DNA from: Nitrospirota bacterium
GTDB taxonomy: Bacteria; Nitrospirota; Nitrospiria; Nitrospirales; NS-4
Length of the DNA stretch: 14,224 nucleotides
Assembly: GCA_005877565.1 (NCBI GenBank)
Contig: VBOK01000035.1
Coordinates: 1 to 14,224, forward strand
Direction: 5' to 3'
Shown one piece after another: positions 1 through 6,864 of the stretch; position 1 is the first letter of the stretch; every line of letters starts with the position of its first letter. The position numbers and the translations under genes were made by a program. The notes beneath the pieces were generated by a model. That model did not search any database and had not been told where the DNA came from. It saw nothing but the letters and a program-made list of their open reading frames with translations.

Positions 1-1
1 G

Positions 2-817
2 GAGATCGCTGAGGGGCGCGGCGTGGACGGCTGCGTGCTGCTGGACCTGCGCCACCTGGGCCGCGCGAGGATTCTGGAGCGGCTGCCGCAGATCCGCCAA
101 CTCGCGCTGGACTTCGCCGGCGTGGACCCGATCGAATCGCCGATTCCCGTACGTCCGGGAGCCCACTACGTGATGGGCGGCATCAAGACCAACGCGTGGG
201 GCGAGACCGCCATCGTCGGTCTCTACGCCGCGGGGGAATGTGCCTGCGTCAGCATCCACGGGGCGAACCGCCTGGGCGGGAACTCCTTGCTGGAAACGAT
301 CGTCTTCGGCCGGCGGGCCGGCCTGAGGGCTTCAGAGTACGTGGCGACTGCGGGCCCATCGCGGGACGACGCCGGGGCGCTCCAGAGGGAGGACGCGCGG
401 ATCGCCACGCTCCTGAAGAATGACGGAGGGGAGCGGCCCTGGCGGGTGCGCGAGGAATTGGGTAAGGTGCTGGCCAGCCAGCTCGGGCTCGTGCGCACGA
501 AGGACAGGATGACCGAAGCATTGGCCGCTGTGCGGGCCTTGAAAGCCAGCGCCGCGCGTGTCCGGTTGGACGATCGCGGCCAGGTCTTCAACACCGATCT
601 CATCACTGCCCTGGAGCTTGGGTCGTTGGTGGACTTGGCCGAGACCGTGGTGGCCGGCGCGCTCGCCCGCAAAGAGTCTCGCGGCGCGCACTACCGGGCC
701 GACTTTCCCAAGCGCGACGACGTGAATTGGCTCAAGCATACGCTGTGCTACTACACCGCCGGCGGGCCCCGGCTGGAGTACACGCCGGTTACCATCACTC
801 GATTCCCGCCGGCCTAA
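2..817 (+). CDS. sdhA: Succinate dehydrogenase/fumarate reductase flavoprotein subunit, C-terminal part (5'-truncated by window edge)
   Basis: The reading frame is open from base 2, so the gene begins outside the window; the first ATG-like codon inside it is not the start. The visible 271 residues hold hallmarks of the FAD subunit of succinate dehydrogenase/fumarate reductase: a substrate/FAD region reading PVRPGAHYVMGGIKTN, then GLYAAGECACVSIHGANRLGGNSLLE, and the C-terminal motif SRGAHYRADFPKRDDVNWLKHT. The family oxidises succinate to fumarate (or the reverse) at the cytoplasmic face of the membrane with an FeS subunit and a membrane anchor. Those partners are not downstream: the next gene is a response regulator. 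If they are linked they lie upstream of the window. Sequence alone does not separate SdhA from FrdA; the symbol is a best guess. Confidence 0.9.
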   Translation, partial: EIAEGRGVDGCVLLDLRHLGRARILERLPQIRQLALDFAGVDPIESPIPVRPGAHYVMGGIKTNAWGETAIVGLYAAGECACVSIHGANRLGGNSLLETIVFGRRAGLRASEYVATAGPSRDDAGALQREDARIATLLKNDGGERPWRVREELGKVLASQLGLVRTKDRMTEALAAVRALKASAARVRLDDRGQVFNTDLITALELGSLVDLAETVVAGALARKESRGAHYRADFPKRDDVNWLKHTLCYYTAGGPRLEYTPVTITRFPPA

Positions 818-859
818 TCCTATGATGGACAGGTCCCCCGAGAAAATGCGTATTGCGAT

Positions 860-878
860 TAGATACAGCCTGTATCTA
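860..878. promoter_or_regulatory. Perfect 19-bp palindrome, probable operator upstream of the response regulator
   Basis: The sequence TAGATACAG-C-CTGTATCTA is a perfect inverted repeat with 9-bp arms around a single central base. It lies between the end of the sdhA-like gene (817) and the preferred response-regulator start (987), in a stretch clearly more AT-rich than its surroundings. A -10-like TACTAT follows at 885-890. A dimeric repressor or activator site is the likeliest reading; the regulator cannot be named from the sequence. If translation really began at 822 the palindrome would lie inside codons, which is one reason to prefer the later start. Confidence 0.5.
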
Positions 879-986
879 CCTCGATACTATCTCCCCCCAG
901 CCGTTAGTTCCTATCTTCCTGATTTCGGTAAGAAAGAAACGTGGCATGTCTCCTGCCTCTTTGCGGAAGGGACTCCCGAGGCTCAC

Positions 987-1385
987 GTGACCGAACCAGT
1001 TCAGAAGCTACAGACAATCCTTATCGTTGACGATGAACCTTCAGTCCGAGTATTGTTCCGTTCAGCGCTGAAAGCTTTACCGGTCCGGATCCTCGATTCG
1101 GACAACGGCCTCGATGCAATGAACCTGATCGAGGAGGAGAAGCCGGATCTCGTCATCACGGATTATGCGATGCCCCATTGGGACGGACTCGAAGTCTGCC
1201 ACCAGATCCGTAAGCGTTCAGACCTGCAGCACATCAAGATCGTGCTGATCACGGGCCAGGCCACGCCGCCCTTCCTGCTGGAAGCCGTGAATCACGGGAT
1301 CGTGAACGCGGCGCTCCCCAAGCCTGTCAACATCGACGAACTCCAGCAACTGGCCAAGCGCCTCCTGGCCCGCGATCGCGTATAG
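987..1385 (+). CDS. Single-domain response regulator (CheY-like receiver)
   Basis: From GTG 987 the product is 132 residues, the normal size of a stand-alone receiver domain. Visible residues are the acidic pair D15-D16 in ILIVDDEP, the phospho-acceptor D59 in LVITDYAMPHWDG, the conserved T89 in VLITG, and K112 in the LPKPVN loop. There is no output domain, so signalling would go through protein contact or a phosphorelay, as in CheY/Spo0F-type proteins. The frame is open back to ATG 822 (187 residues), but that start has no Shine-Dalgarno sequence, the extra 55 residues resemble no domain, and they cover an AT-rich stretch containing a perfect palindrome. GTG 987 has GAGG five bases upstream. 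No histidine kinase is adjacent. Confidence 0.85.
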   Translation: MTEPVQKLQTILIVDDEPSVRVLFRSALKALPVRILDSDNGLDAMNLIEEEKPDLVITDYAMPHWDGLEVCHQIRKRSDLQHIKIVLITGQATPPFLLEAVNHGIVNAALPKPVNIDELQQLAKRLLARDRV

Positions 1386-1417
1386 TCCGCCGATTAAGCA
1401 GGGCGGAGGAGGACGTC

Positions 1418-2200
1418 ATGGCAATGACGATGGCGCTGTTCTTGGCGGGGTGGTTGCTCGCGTGGGTAGGTCCCGCCGCGGCGCAGCTCGACGAGCGTAA
1501 GCTGGTGGACCTGACGTACCCATTCGATGAGCGGACCGTCTACTGGCCTACGAATAAGCCATTTCAGTGGGAAAAGACCGACTGGGGGATGACCGCGGGC
1601 GGGTACTGGTATGCCTCCGCGAACTTCGCGACTTCCGAGCACGGCGGGACGCACATCGACGCGCCGATCCATTTTGGCAAGGGCCGGAGCACGGTGGACG
1701 AGATTCCGGTCCAGCGGCTGGTCAGGCCGGCGGCGGTGGTGGACGTCACTCAGGCGGTCGTCAGGGATCGGGACTACCGGCTCACCGTCGAGGACCTCAA
1801 GGCCTGGGAGACCCGGCACGGCCGCATTCCCAATGGGGCGATCGTGCTGATGTACACGGGGTGGGGGCGGTACTGGCCCGACAAGGTGCGATACCTCGGC
1901 AGCGAGACCCCGGGCGATCCGAAGACGCTGCACTTTCCGGGTTTCTCGAAGGAGGCGGCCGCGTTCCTGGTCAAGGAGCGGACCATCGACGGCGTGGGTA
2001 TCGATACGCCCAGCATTGACCACGGGCCGTCGCGGGACTTCGTCGTCCACCAGATCCTGAACGGCGCCGACCTCTACGGGCTGGAGAACGTCGCCAATCT
2101 GGACAAGCTCCCCCCGAAAGGGGCGACCCTCATCGCGTTGCCGATGAAGATCAGGGGCGGCACCGGTGGACCGGTCAGGATCATCGCGCTCCTGCCGTGA
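1418..2200 (+). CDS. Secreted cyclase-family protein (kynurenine formamidase-like metal hydrolase)
   Basis: 260 residues. ATG 1418 has a strong GGAGGAGGA ribosome site (1405-1413). Residues 1-22 form a signal peptide (hydrophobic core ALFLAGWLLAWVG, cleavage likely after AAA), so the enzyme should act outside the cytoplasm. The mature part carries the cyclase-family metal motif H75-G-G-T-H79-I-D81-A-P-I-H85 and the second half of the family's site, GIDTPSIDHG (195-203), H211 and E223 in LENVANLDKLP. Known members include KynB, which hydrolyses N-formylkynurenine, but many homologues act on other amide or lactone substrates. The signal peptide and lack of tryptophan-catabolism neighbours make kynurenine metabolism doubtful. 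It is convergent with the broken ThDP-enzyme gene, only 7 bp away. Confidence 0.85.
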   Translation: MAMTMALFLAGWLLAWVGPAAAQLDERKLVDLTYPFDERTVYWPTNKPFQWEKTDWGMTAGGYWYASANFATSEHGGTHIDAPIHFGKGRSTVDEIPVQRLVRPAAVVDVTQAVVRDRDYRLTVEDLKAWETRHGRIPNGAIVLMYTGWGRYWPDKVRYLGSETPGDPKTLHFPGFSKEAAAFLVKERTIDGVGIDTPSIDHGPSRDFVVHQILNGADLYGLENVANLDKLPPKGATLIALPMKIRGGTGGPVRIIALLP

Positions 2201-2207
2201 TAAGGCC

Positions 2208-3272
2208 TCATCCCTTCAGGCGTTCTGTCAGCCTGAGGTTCTCCGCGTAGTCCACCGGACAGTCGATGACGACCGGGCGCTCCGATCGGAACGCTTCGGC
2301 CAGACAGGGGCGAAGCTCGGTGGGGTGCGACACCCGTAACCCGACCGCGCCGAAACTCTGCGCCAGCGCGACCAAATCCGGGTTGCCGAAGTCCACCGAC
2401 ATCGTGCGCCCGAACCTTACCACTTGGTTCCACCGGATTACGCCGTAGCCGTCGTCGCGCCAGATCAACGCCACCACCGGCACGCGGAGACGCACGGCGG
2501 TCTCGAGCTCCTGCACGTTCATGAGGAACCCACCATCTCCGCACACCGTCAGCACCCGTCGCTCCGGGAACGCCAGCTTCGCCGCGATCGCGCCGGGCAG
2601 CCCGATGCCCATGGACGCAAACCCGTTGGAGATGAGGCACGTGTTGGGGGCCTCGCATGGAAACATGCGCCCCATCCAGAGCTTGTGGGCGCCCACGTCG
2701 CAGACCACCAGGTCCTCGGGCGCCAGGGCGGCCCGCACTTCGGCGATGAGATTCTGGGGGCGCATCGGCCAGGTGGGCGGGCCGGCGCGCTCGGCTTCGA
2801 ACCCGGCGACGATCCGCTCGCGCTCGCGCTTGGCCCAGTCGGGTTTGAACGGGGACAGGCCGGTGCCGATCTGCTCCAGGGAGAGCGCGAGGTCGCCGAG
2901 CACACCCACTTCGACGATGTAGTGCGCGTCCACTTCGGCCGGGGACACGTCGACGTGCACCACGCGCTTGTCCCGGTTGGAGTTCCAGTAGCACGGCGCG
3001 TACTCGACGAAGTCGTAGCCCACCGCAATCACGACGTCCGCCTGTTCCATCGCCAGCGCCGGGTAGTCGCGCAGCCGCAGCCCGATGGTATAGAGCGACA
3101 GGGGATCGCTGTCGGGCATGATGCCCTTGCCCATGAAGGTGTGCACGACCGGAATGTTCAGCGCCCGCGCGAACCGGCGTACGGCCTCGTGGGCTCGACG
3201 CCGCACCACGCCGTTGCCCGCGAGAATGAGGGGACGACGGGCTGCCTGGATCGCCTGGATCGCCCGTTTCAC
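2208..3272 (-). CDS. Acetolactate synthase-like ThDP enzyme, C-terminal fragment of a broken gene
   Basis: This frame encodes the central and C-terminal (pyrophosphate-binding) domains of an acetolactate synthase-type enzyme. A central domain begins at VKRAIQAIQAARRPLILAGNGV. The ThDP/Mg motif appears as GDGGFLMNVQELETAV followed by IWRDDGYGVIRWNQ. The frame continues upstream as far as 3356, but those extra residues are out-of-frame translation of the N-terminal fragment. Homology starts near the GTG at 3270-3272, which overlaps the upstream fragment's TGA as GTGA. Re-initiation there would give 354 residues, but no Shine-Dalgarno sequence is evident. With its partner it totals about 505 codons, short of the usual ~550, and the missing part falls at the break. 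Most probably a pseudogene; an assembly error or a functional split pair are the alternatives. Confidence 0.75.
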   Translation of the reverse strand: MKRAIQAIQAARRPLILAGNGVVRRRAHEAVRRFARALNIPVVHTFMGKGIMPDSDPLSLYTIGLRLRDYPALAMEQADVVIAVGYDFVEYAPCYWNSNRDKRVVHVDVSPAEVDAHYIVEVGVLGDLALSLEQIGTGLSPFKPDWAKRERERIVAGFEAERAGPPTWPMRPQNLIAEVRAALAPEDLVVCDVGAHKLWMGRMFPCEAPNTCLISNGFASMGIGLPGAIAAKLAFPERRVLTVCGDGGFLMNVQELETAVRLRVPVVALIWRDDGYGVIRWNQVVRFGRTMSVDFGNPDLVALAQSFGAVGLRVSHPTELRPCLAEAFRSERPVVIDCPVDYAENLRLTERLKG

Positions 3273-3724
3273 CTGCGCGCTGCGGTCTGCGCGACCTTGA
3301 AGGCTTTCCGGACCGCCTCCGGGATGATGGACGCCCGCGCGATCTGCGCCTGCCATTTCGTGACCGGCTTGAACAGCGCCATCACGTCGATGTACTGGTG
3401 GGACTCCTTGTGCATCCGATCGAGCGATGCCTGCCCGGTGATGGCCACCAGCGGCACGCGGTCCAGGTTTGCATCGGCGATGCCGGTCAGGAGATTCGTG
3501 GCGCCGGGGCCCAGCGTAGCCAGGCAGACCCCGGCTTTCCCGGTGAGACGCCCGTACACGTCGGCCATGAACGCCGCGCCTTGCTCGTGCCGGACCAGGA
3601 TGACGCGGATGCGGGCGTTTGCCAGCGCGTCCAGCACGTCCAGGTTCTCCTCACCCGGCAGCGCAAAGAGGAATTCCACCCCTTCGTTCTCCAAGCAGGT
3701 GACCAGCAACTCCGCGGCTTTCAT
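3269..3724 (-). CDS. Acetolactate synthase-like ThDP enzyme, N-terminal (PYR domain) fragment of a broken gene
   Basis: 151 residues from ATG 3724, with GGAG (complement of 3733-3736) eight bases upstream. It holds the start of the pyrimidine-binding domain: ALPGEENLDVLDAL, the catalytic-glutamate context RHEQGAAFMADVYGRLTG, LATLGPGATNLLTGIADAN, and the helix ending AVRKAFKVAQT. Family members normally continue with a strand like GPVxIxLPxDV and a linker of about 40 residues before the central domain. Here the frame runs straight into CGCAGGTGA and stops, and the central domain resumes at once in another frame. The family condenses pyruvate-derived hydroxyethyl-ThDP with a second oxo-acid (branched-chain amino-acid or acetoin pathways). 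No small regulatory subunit or ilvC gene lies nearby. Confidence 0.8.
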   Translation of the reverse strand: MKAAELLVTCLENEGVEFLFALPGEENLDVLDALANARIRVILVRHEQGAAFMADVYGRLTGKAGVCLATLGPGATNLLTGIADANLDRVPLVAITGQASLDRMHKESHQYIDVMALFKPVTKWQAQIARASIIPEAVRKAFKVAQTAARR

Positions 3725-3751
3725 TCAGAACGCTCCAAGGGCTCGGCAGGG

Positions 3752-4000
3752 TCAGCGCATCCCGCCTTAGCCCGGATTATTCCTAAACGTCTACTGCGGC
3801 AACCGATCCTCTCGCCCGGCGCGGCCGTTCTCGCTCGGCCTCCTCGACGTATTGCAGCGAATACGCCTGCGTCGTCCTCGCTTGCGAGCAGCCACGGCGG
3901 GCTTCGGTCTCAGCTGCCTCGCGACGACGTTCAGAAATAATCCGGGCTATCGAAACCCCTTCACTTCCTTGATCTGCGGTCTTGTGGGTCGCATGATCAT
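3752..4000 (-). pseudogene. Remnant copy of the methyltransferase gene's 3' end, split by the MITE-like element
   Basis: Outside the inserted element, 3752-3766 plus 3951-3979 match 4659-4673 plus 4678-4706 at 39 of 44 positions. The latter is the 3' end of the methyltransferase gene, whose product ends PQIKDVKGFRWGGMR. Read leftwards, the copy gives MIMRPTRPQIKEVKGFR and then TAG inside the element, with GGMR-stop beyond it. Similarity stops abruptly just upstream of PQIK, at an in-frame ATG preceded by TAG, and no Shine-Dalgarno sequence is visible. The simplest reading is a vestigial duplicate of the gene tail. A short stand-alone peptide gene (17 residues now) cannot be excluded. This fills most of the gap between the ThDP-enzyme fragments and the gene at 4015. 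Confidence 0.6.
3768..3949. mobile_element. 182-bp MITE-like element with terminal inverted repeats and TA target duplication
   Basis: The ends TAGCCCGGATTATT (3768-3781) and AATAATCCGGGCTA (3936-3949) are perfect inverse complements. The match extends to 3790/3927 with two mismatches, giving a 23-24 bp terminal inverted repeat. Near the middle is a hairpin, CGTATT-gcagcg-AATACG (3848-3865). There is no coding capacity. The flanks show a clean insertion: joined across one TA, they restore exactly the spacing seen in the related sequence at 4659-4706. This points to insertion with TA duplication, as in MITEs mobilised by IS630/Tc1-mariner-type transposases. The mobilising enzyme is not in the window. 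Confidence 0.72.
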
Positions 4001-4014
4001 CTAAGTGTGAGTAG

Positions 4015-4662
4015 TCATTGCGACCGGCCGATGATTTCCAACGCCTTGCTTATAAATTCCTTATAACGTTTGACGTGATCTCTACGATATTGCGACAAGG
4101 TTGGGACTGTTGATTCATCAATCTTGCCTTCCTTGCCTTCTTGTTTCAGATCGAGAATTTCCTGTTCCAATTCTTTGATCCGTTTGCGGTAGCGGGGCAG
4201 CATCTCCTTGTAGAACTTAGCGTGGTTGGAATTCGTAATCTCCAGCGAGTGACCAACGATCTTAAAGAAATCATACCAGTAAAATTGATCCGATCCGTGG
4301 ACATCGCCGATAGACGGAAACGTTCCATGGCCAATTTTCAATTCGTAGTGGCCCGGTGATCCAACAACGTCGTAATCTTCCGCTTCGGGTGGGTCTAGAA
4401 GGATAAAGTTGTCCTTCTCTCTGATCAGAATCCCCAGATATTTGTTCTCAGGATCAGAGTAAAAGATCAAGACATCCTGTTGGCCGTCGCTGTTGAGGTC
4501 AAGCTTCTTTTCCTTTGTGACGACGCCCCTCAAATCAGCCTTGAAGGACTCAACATCTCTGTATCGCTTTAGTTCATCTGCGTGTGTCCATGATCCTGTA
4601 GATGTTAGCGAAAGCGTCAGGATCAATGCGGTAACATAATGAATGGAGAAAGTGCTTCTCAC
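4015..4662 (-). CDS. Secreted hypothetical protein with calcium-loop-like motif and C-terminal coiled coil
   Basis: 215 residues from GTG 4662, which overlaps the TGA of the upstream methyltransferase gene as GTGA, suggesting translational coupling; the frame is open much further upstream but only as antisense-like nonsense. Residues 1-28 form a signal peptide (core VTALILTLSLTSTG, cleavage near THA). Residues 55-63 (DLNSDGQQD) fit the D-x-N-x-D-G-x-x-D calcium loop of FG-GAP/EF-hand-like repeats and are followed by VLIFYSD, a typical next strand. Residues about 150-180 are rich in K/E/L and likely coiled coil. I recognise no family beyond this. Base composition is visibly more AT-rich than every neighbour, and related sequences flank the gene on both sides, so it looks like a later arrival in the operon. 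Confidence 0.75.
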   Translation of the reverse strand: MRSTFSIHYVTALILTLSLTSTGSWTHADELKRYRDVESFKADLRGVVTKEKKLDLNSDGQQDVLIFYSDPENKYLGILIREKDNFILLDPPEAEDYDVVGSPGHYELKIGHGTFPSIGDVHGSDQFYWYDFFKIVGHSLEITNSNHAKFYKEMLPRYRKRIKELEQEILDLKQEGKEGKIDESTVPTLSQYRRDHVKRYKEFISKALEIIGRSQ

Positions 4663-6149
4663 CGCATCCCGCCCCAGCGAAAGCCCTTCACGTCTTTGAT
4701 CTGTGGCTTGGGTTGAGACGCGGCGGCCGGTTTCTCCAGTAACAGCACCTTGAAGTCCCACAGCCCGAACCAGGCCGGGTCGGAGATGTCGTGGAAGTGA
4801 TGGCCGGAGAGCTTCGGCAGCATATCCCCCAACGCGTGACGGAATTCGGATTCCGTGTAGGCGCGAATGGCGAACGACCTGCCCGCCGCCTCGCAGAACC
4901 GGCGGATCGCGTAGGCGGCGCCGGTGCATAGCACCCGCGTGTCGGGACGCATGTTCAGGAAGTGCGGCAGGGCGCCGAATTTCTCCTGGAAGCCCAGCAA
5001 CCGGGCCACCTGCCGGAGATGCGAGTATTGCACTTCGTACTCCGTGTGCCCCGGGAGCTTGACCGGCGCGGAGAACCCCTCTTCGATGCCGAACTCCACC
5101 AGGATCGCGCGCCCACCTGGCTTCAGAACCCGCCAGAGCTCCGCCACGAAACGGACGGGTCCTAGATTGAAGATGAACTCCTCCGGGACCTCCGCGCCCA
5201 GTGAGAGCTTGGCGTGGCGGATCCAATCCAGCGCCTCCTGGTGCAGCGGTGAAGCGCCTTTGTCGGACTCCACTTCCCGCCTGGTCAGCTTCACCGGCGT
5301 CATGTCCGCGAGGTTTTCATTGTCCACGATCAGGTCGATGCTGGCGTCCCGCAGGGGGAGCTGTTCCGCGTTAGCCTGGAGGCCGGCCGCGGCCCATCCG
5401 CCTTCCCGCCCCATGGCAAGCTGAGATTTCACAAACGGCCGGGTGATGTCCACGAAGACGTACCGCACCCCCTGCCGTTCCTCGGGCGAGAGGCCGCCGC
5501 CCAGGTCGCGCGCGACATAGCCAAGCCCGCCTCCGACTTCCAGGAGGACCCGAGGCTTCCGGTCCCACCAGCCGAGCTTCTTCAATTGCTTCGCCAGCAG
5601 GCGCCCGTAGGTGAGCCCTGCCATCGCCTCGCTGGGCTCCCGGAACAAGTGCGACACGGTGGTCTCGATGGTTTCGAAGTGGCCCTCCGGAGAGCCGATC
5701 TCGTGCGCGTGGAAGTCAGAGAGATGAGTCTCGCCCTCGAACTCCGAGGTGCCCTGCCAGCCCTCCCGGATCTTCAGCAGAAGGAGATGCCAGCGCGCGT
5801 CGCCGCGATCGCCGGTCGGCGGCTCGGCCCCGAAATAGCACAGGGAAAACTTCGGCACGGGCCAGCGCTCCAGGCACTGCCGGCCGGTCTCCCCGTTCGG
5901 CCCGCACACCCGTGGCCCGAACTTCTCGAGCAGTGCCCCCACGGTCACCTTGCCGTTCATGGCGTTCAAGAGGTTCAGGCCAGCGCGATTGACCTTGACC
6001 AGAGGGACCGCGTCTTCGAGGGGCGCCAGCCACCATTCTTCATAGGCGTGCTGGTAGAGCACCATGTCCGGCATCCGCCAGGCGTGTAGCGCGAGGACCT
6101 CGTCGGTCAGCTCAAGCGAGTCCTGCGCGGGTGAGGCGACGGGTTTCAT
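4659..6149 (-). CDS. PqqD-like domain fused to class I SAM-dependent methyltransferase, with basic C-terminal tail
   Basis: 496 residues. ATG 6149 overlaps the TGA of the upstream di-iron protein gene as ATGA. Residues about 22-78 resemble the PqqD/RiPP-recognition fold: AVPLVKVNRAGLNLLNAMNGKVTVGALLEKFG has the usual pattern of a strand, 'N-x-x-G-x-x-L-L-x-x-x-x-G', then 'T-V-x-x-L-L'. A second part (about 85-180) is unassigned. The Rossmann methyltransferase follows, with motif I LLEVGGGLG (202-210), an acidic strand end YVFVDITRP (230-238), NAEQLPLRDASIDLIVDNENL (260-280) and ELWRVLKPGGRAILVEFG (337-354). After the domain comes a linker (KPAAASQPKP) and the tail PQIKDVKGFRWGGMR, near-duplicated downstream at 3752-4000. 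Substrate unknown. The domain pairing and di-iron neighbour suggest peptide or small-molecule modification; that is inference. Confidence 0.8.
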   Translation of the reverse strand: MKPVASPAQDSLELTDEVLALHAWRMPDMVLYQHAYEEWWLAPLEDAVPLVKVNRAGLNLLNAMNGKVTVGALLEKFGPRVCGPNGETGRQCLERWPVPKFSLCYFGAEPPTGDRGDARWHLLLLKIREGWQGTSEFEGETHLSDFHAHEIGSPEGHFETIETTVSHLFREPSEAMAGLTYGRLLAKQLKKLGWWDRKPRVLLEVGGGLGYVARDLGGGLSPEERQGVRYVFVDITRPFVKSQLAMGREGGWAAAGLQANAEQLPLRDASIDLIVDNENLADMTPVKLTRREVESDKGASPLHQEALDWIRHAKLSLGAEVPEEFIFNLGPVRFVAELWRVLKPGGRAILVEFGIEEGFSAPVKLPGHTEYEVQYSHLRQVARLLGFQEKFGALPHFLNMRPDTRVLCTGAAYAIRRFCEAAGRSFAIRAYTESEFRHALGDMLPKLSGHHFHDISDPAWFGLWDFKVLLLEKPAAASQPKPQIKDVKGFRWGGMR

Positions 6150-6862
6150 GGGTGGGCGCCGACGGTGGCCTTTTCAAACACCTCGCGGTACAGGCCCTGC
6201 CAGAAGGCCAGCCAGGCGTCGGCCGTGGTCCGCGCGCCGGCCGCCACGCGCTCAAGGTCCGCCTGCGTGCGGGCCGTTTTCTCCACGGCCTCGGTCAGCC
6301 AAGCGCTGTGGCACTCTTCAGCTTCGAGATGCATCTCGAAGAACACCAGGTTGTGGGCGGAGAAGGTCTGGTATTTCGTCAATCCTGGGTAGAAGTAACG
6401 GAACTCCGACGCCGCGGTGATCTCGACCGCCATCTCCGAGCCGAGCGCCGTGAGGTAGTCCGACTCGATGAACAGGCGCTGCAGCACGGCAAGATACGCC
6501 GCCACTTCCGGGATGGGCACGGTCTTCTCCAGCGTATCGGGGCTCAGGCTCACGGCTGCGGCGAAGCGTTCCAGCAGCCGGCTATGGGCCTGCTCGGCGC
6601 GTCCGTTGCCCAGTTCGGAATGGAGCGTCTTGGCCAGTTCCACGCGCATCTCGAGGGCGTCCACCGGCGTCTTGTACAGGAGGCCCTCCAGGACCTTGAC
6701 GAAGTGCTTGCAGAAATAGTGGTACTGGCGAAGGAACGTCTGCATCTGGCTGCGGCTCAGATACTGGTCCTTGAAGGCCTGGAAGAACACGTTCGTGTTG
6801 ACGGGATGGTCCTTCAGTTCCTGGACCAGCGCTTCCAGGAAGTGGGACGGGGCGCGCTCCAT
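6146..6862 (-). CDS. Heme-oxygenase-like di-iron oxidase family protein (PqqC/CADD/TenA-like)
   Basis: 238 residues from ATG 6862, which has GGGAG eight bases upstream and starts 2 bp after the previous gene's TAG; a GTG at 6877 is a weaker start. An all-helical protein in the 'iron-containing redox enzyme' family. Candidate metal ligands follow the HDO pattern: E90-x-x-H93 in the context HSELGNGRAEQAHSRLL, E147 on the next core helix, then H178-x3-E182-x2-H185 in EMHLEAEECH. HDO relatives include UndA and BesC oxidases, the N-hydroxylase SznF, and CADD, a probable self-sacrificing p-aminobenzoate synthase; PqqC shares the fold without iron. The reaction here is unknown. The gene is translationally coupled to the PqqD-methyltransferase fusion (ATGA), so the two products probably work together. 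Confidence 0.83.
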   Translation of the reverse strand: MERAPSHFLEALVQELKDHPVNTNVFFQAFKDQYLSRSQMQTFLRQYHYFCKHFVKVLEGLLYKTPVDALEMRVELAKTLHSELGNGRAEQAHSRLLERFAAAVSLSPDTLEKTVPIPEVAAYLAVLQRLFIESDYLTALGSEMAVEITAASEFRYFYPGLTKYQTFSAHNLVFFEMHLEAEECHSAWLTEAVEKTARTQADLERVAAGARTTADAWLAFWQGLYREVFEKATVGAHP

Positions 6863-6864
6863 TG

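Noticed and set aside
2214..2238. Stem-loop (TTCAGGC/GCCTGAG) at the end of the convergent cyclase and ThDP-enzyme genes as a terminator
   Set aside because: The stem is short with a G-U pair and a 9-base loop, has no T-tract, and lies inside the coding end of the ThDP-enzyme gene.
3268..3300. Programmed frameshift joining the two ThDP-enzyme fragments
   Set aside because: There is no slippery heptamer, and about 40 family-conserved residues are missing at the junction, so shifting frame would not restore a normal protein.
2424..3770. Long plus-strand open frame (448 codons) opposite the ThDP-enzyme gene
   Set aside because: It is antisense to a gene with clear family motifs. Its product is rich in His/Arg/Gly, as expected from the complement of GC-rich codons, with no domain or ribosome site.
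4663..5226. N-terminal extension of the secreted protein's frame back to 5226
   Set aside because: The extra 188 codons lie inside the methyltransferase gene in another frame, have no conserved features, and would bury the signal peptide that begins right after GTG 4662.
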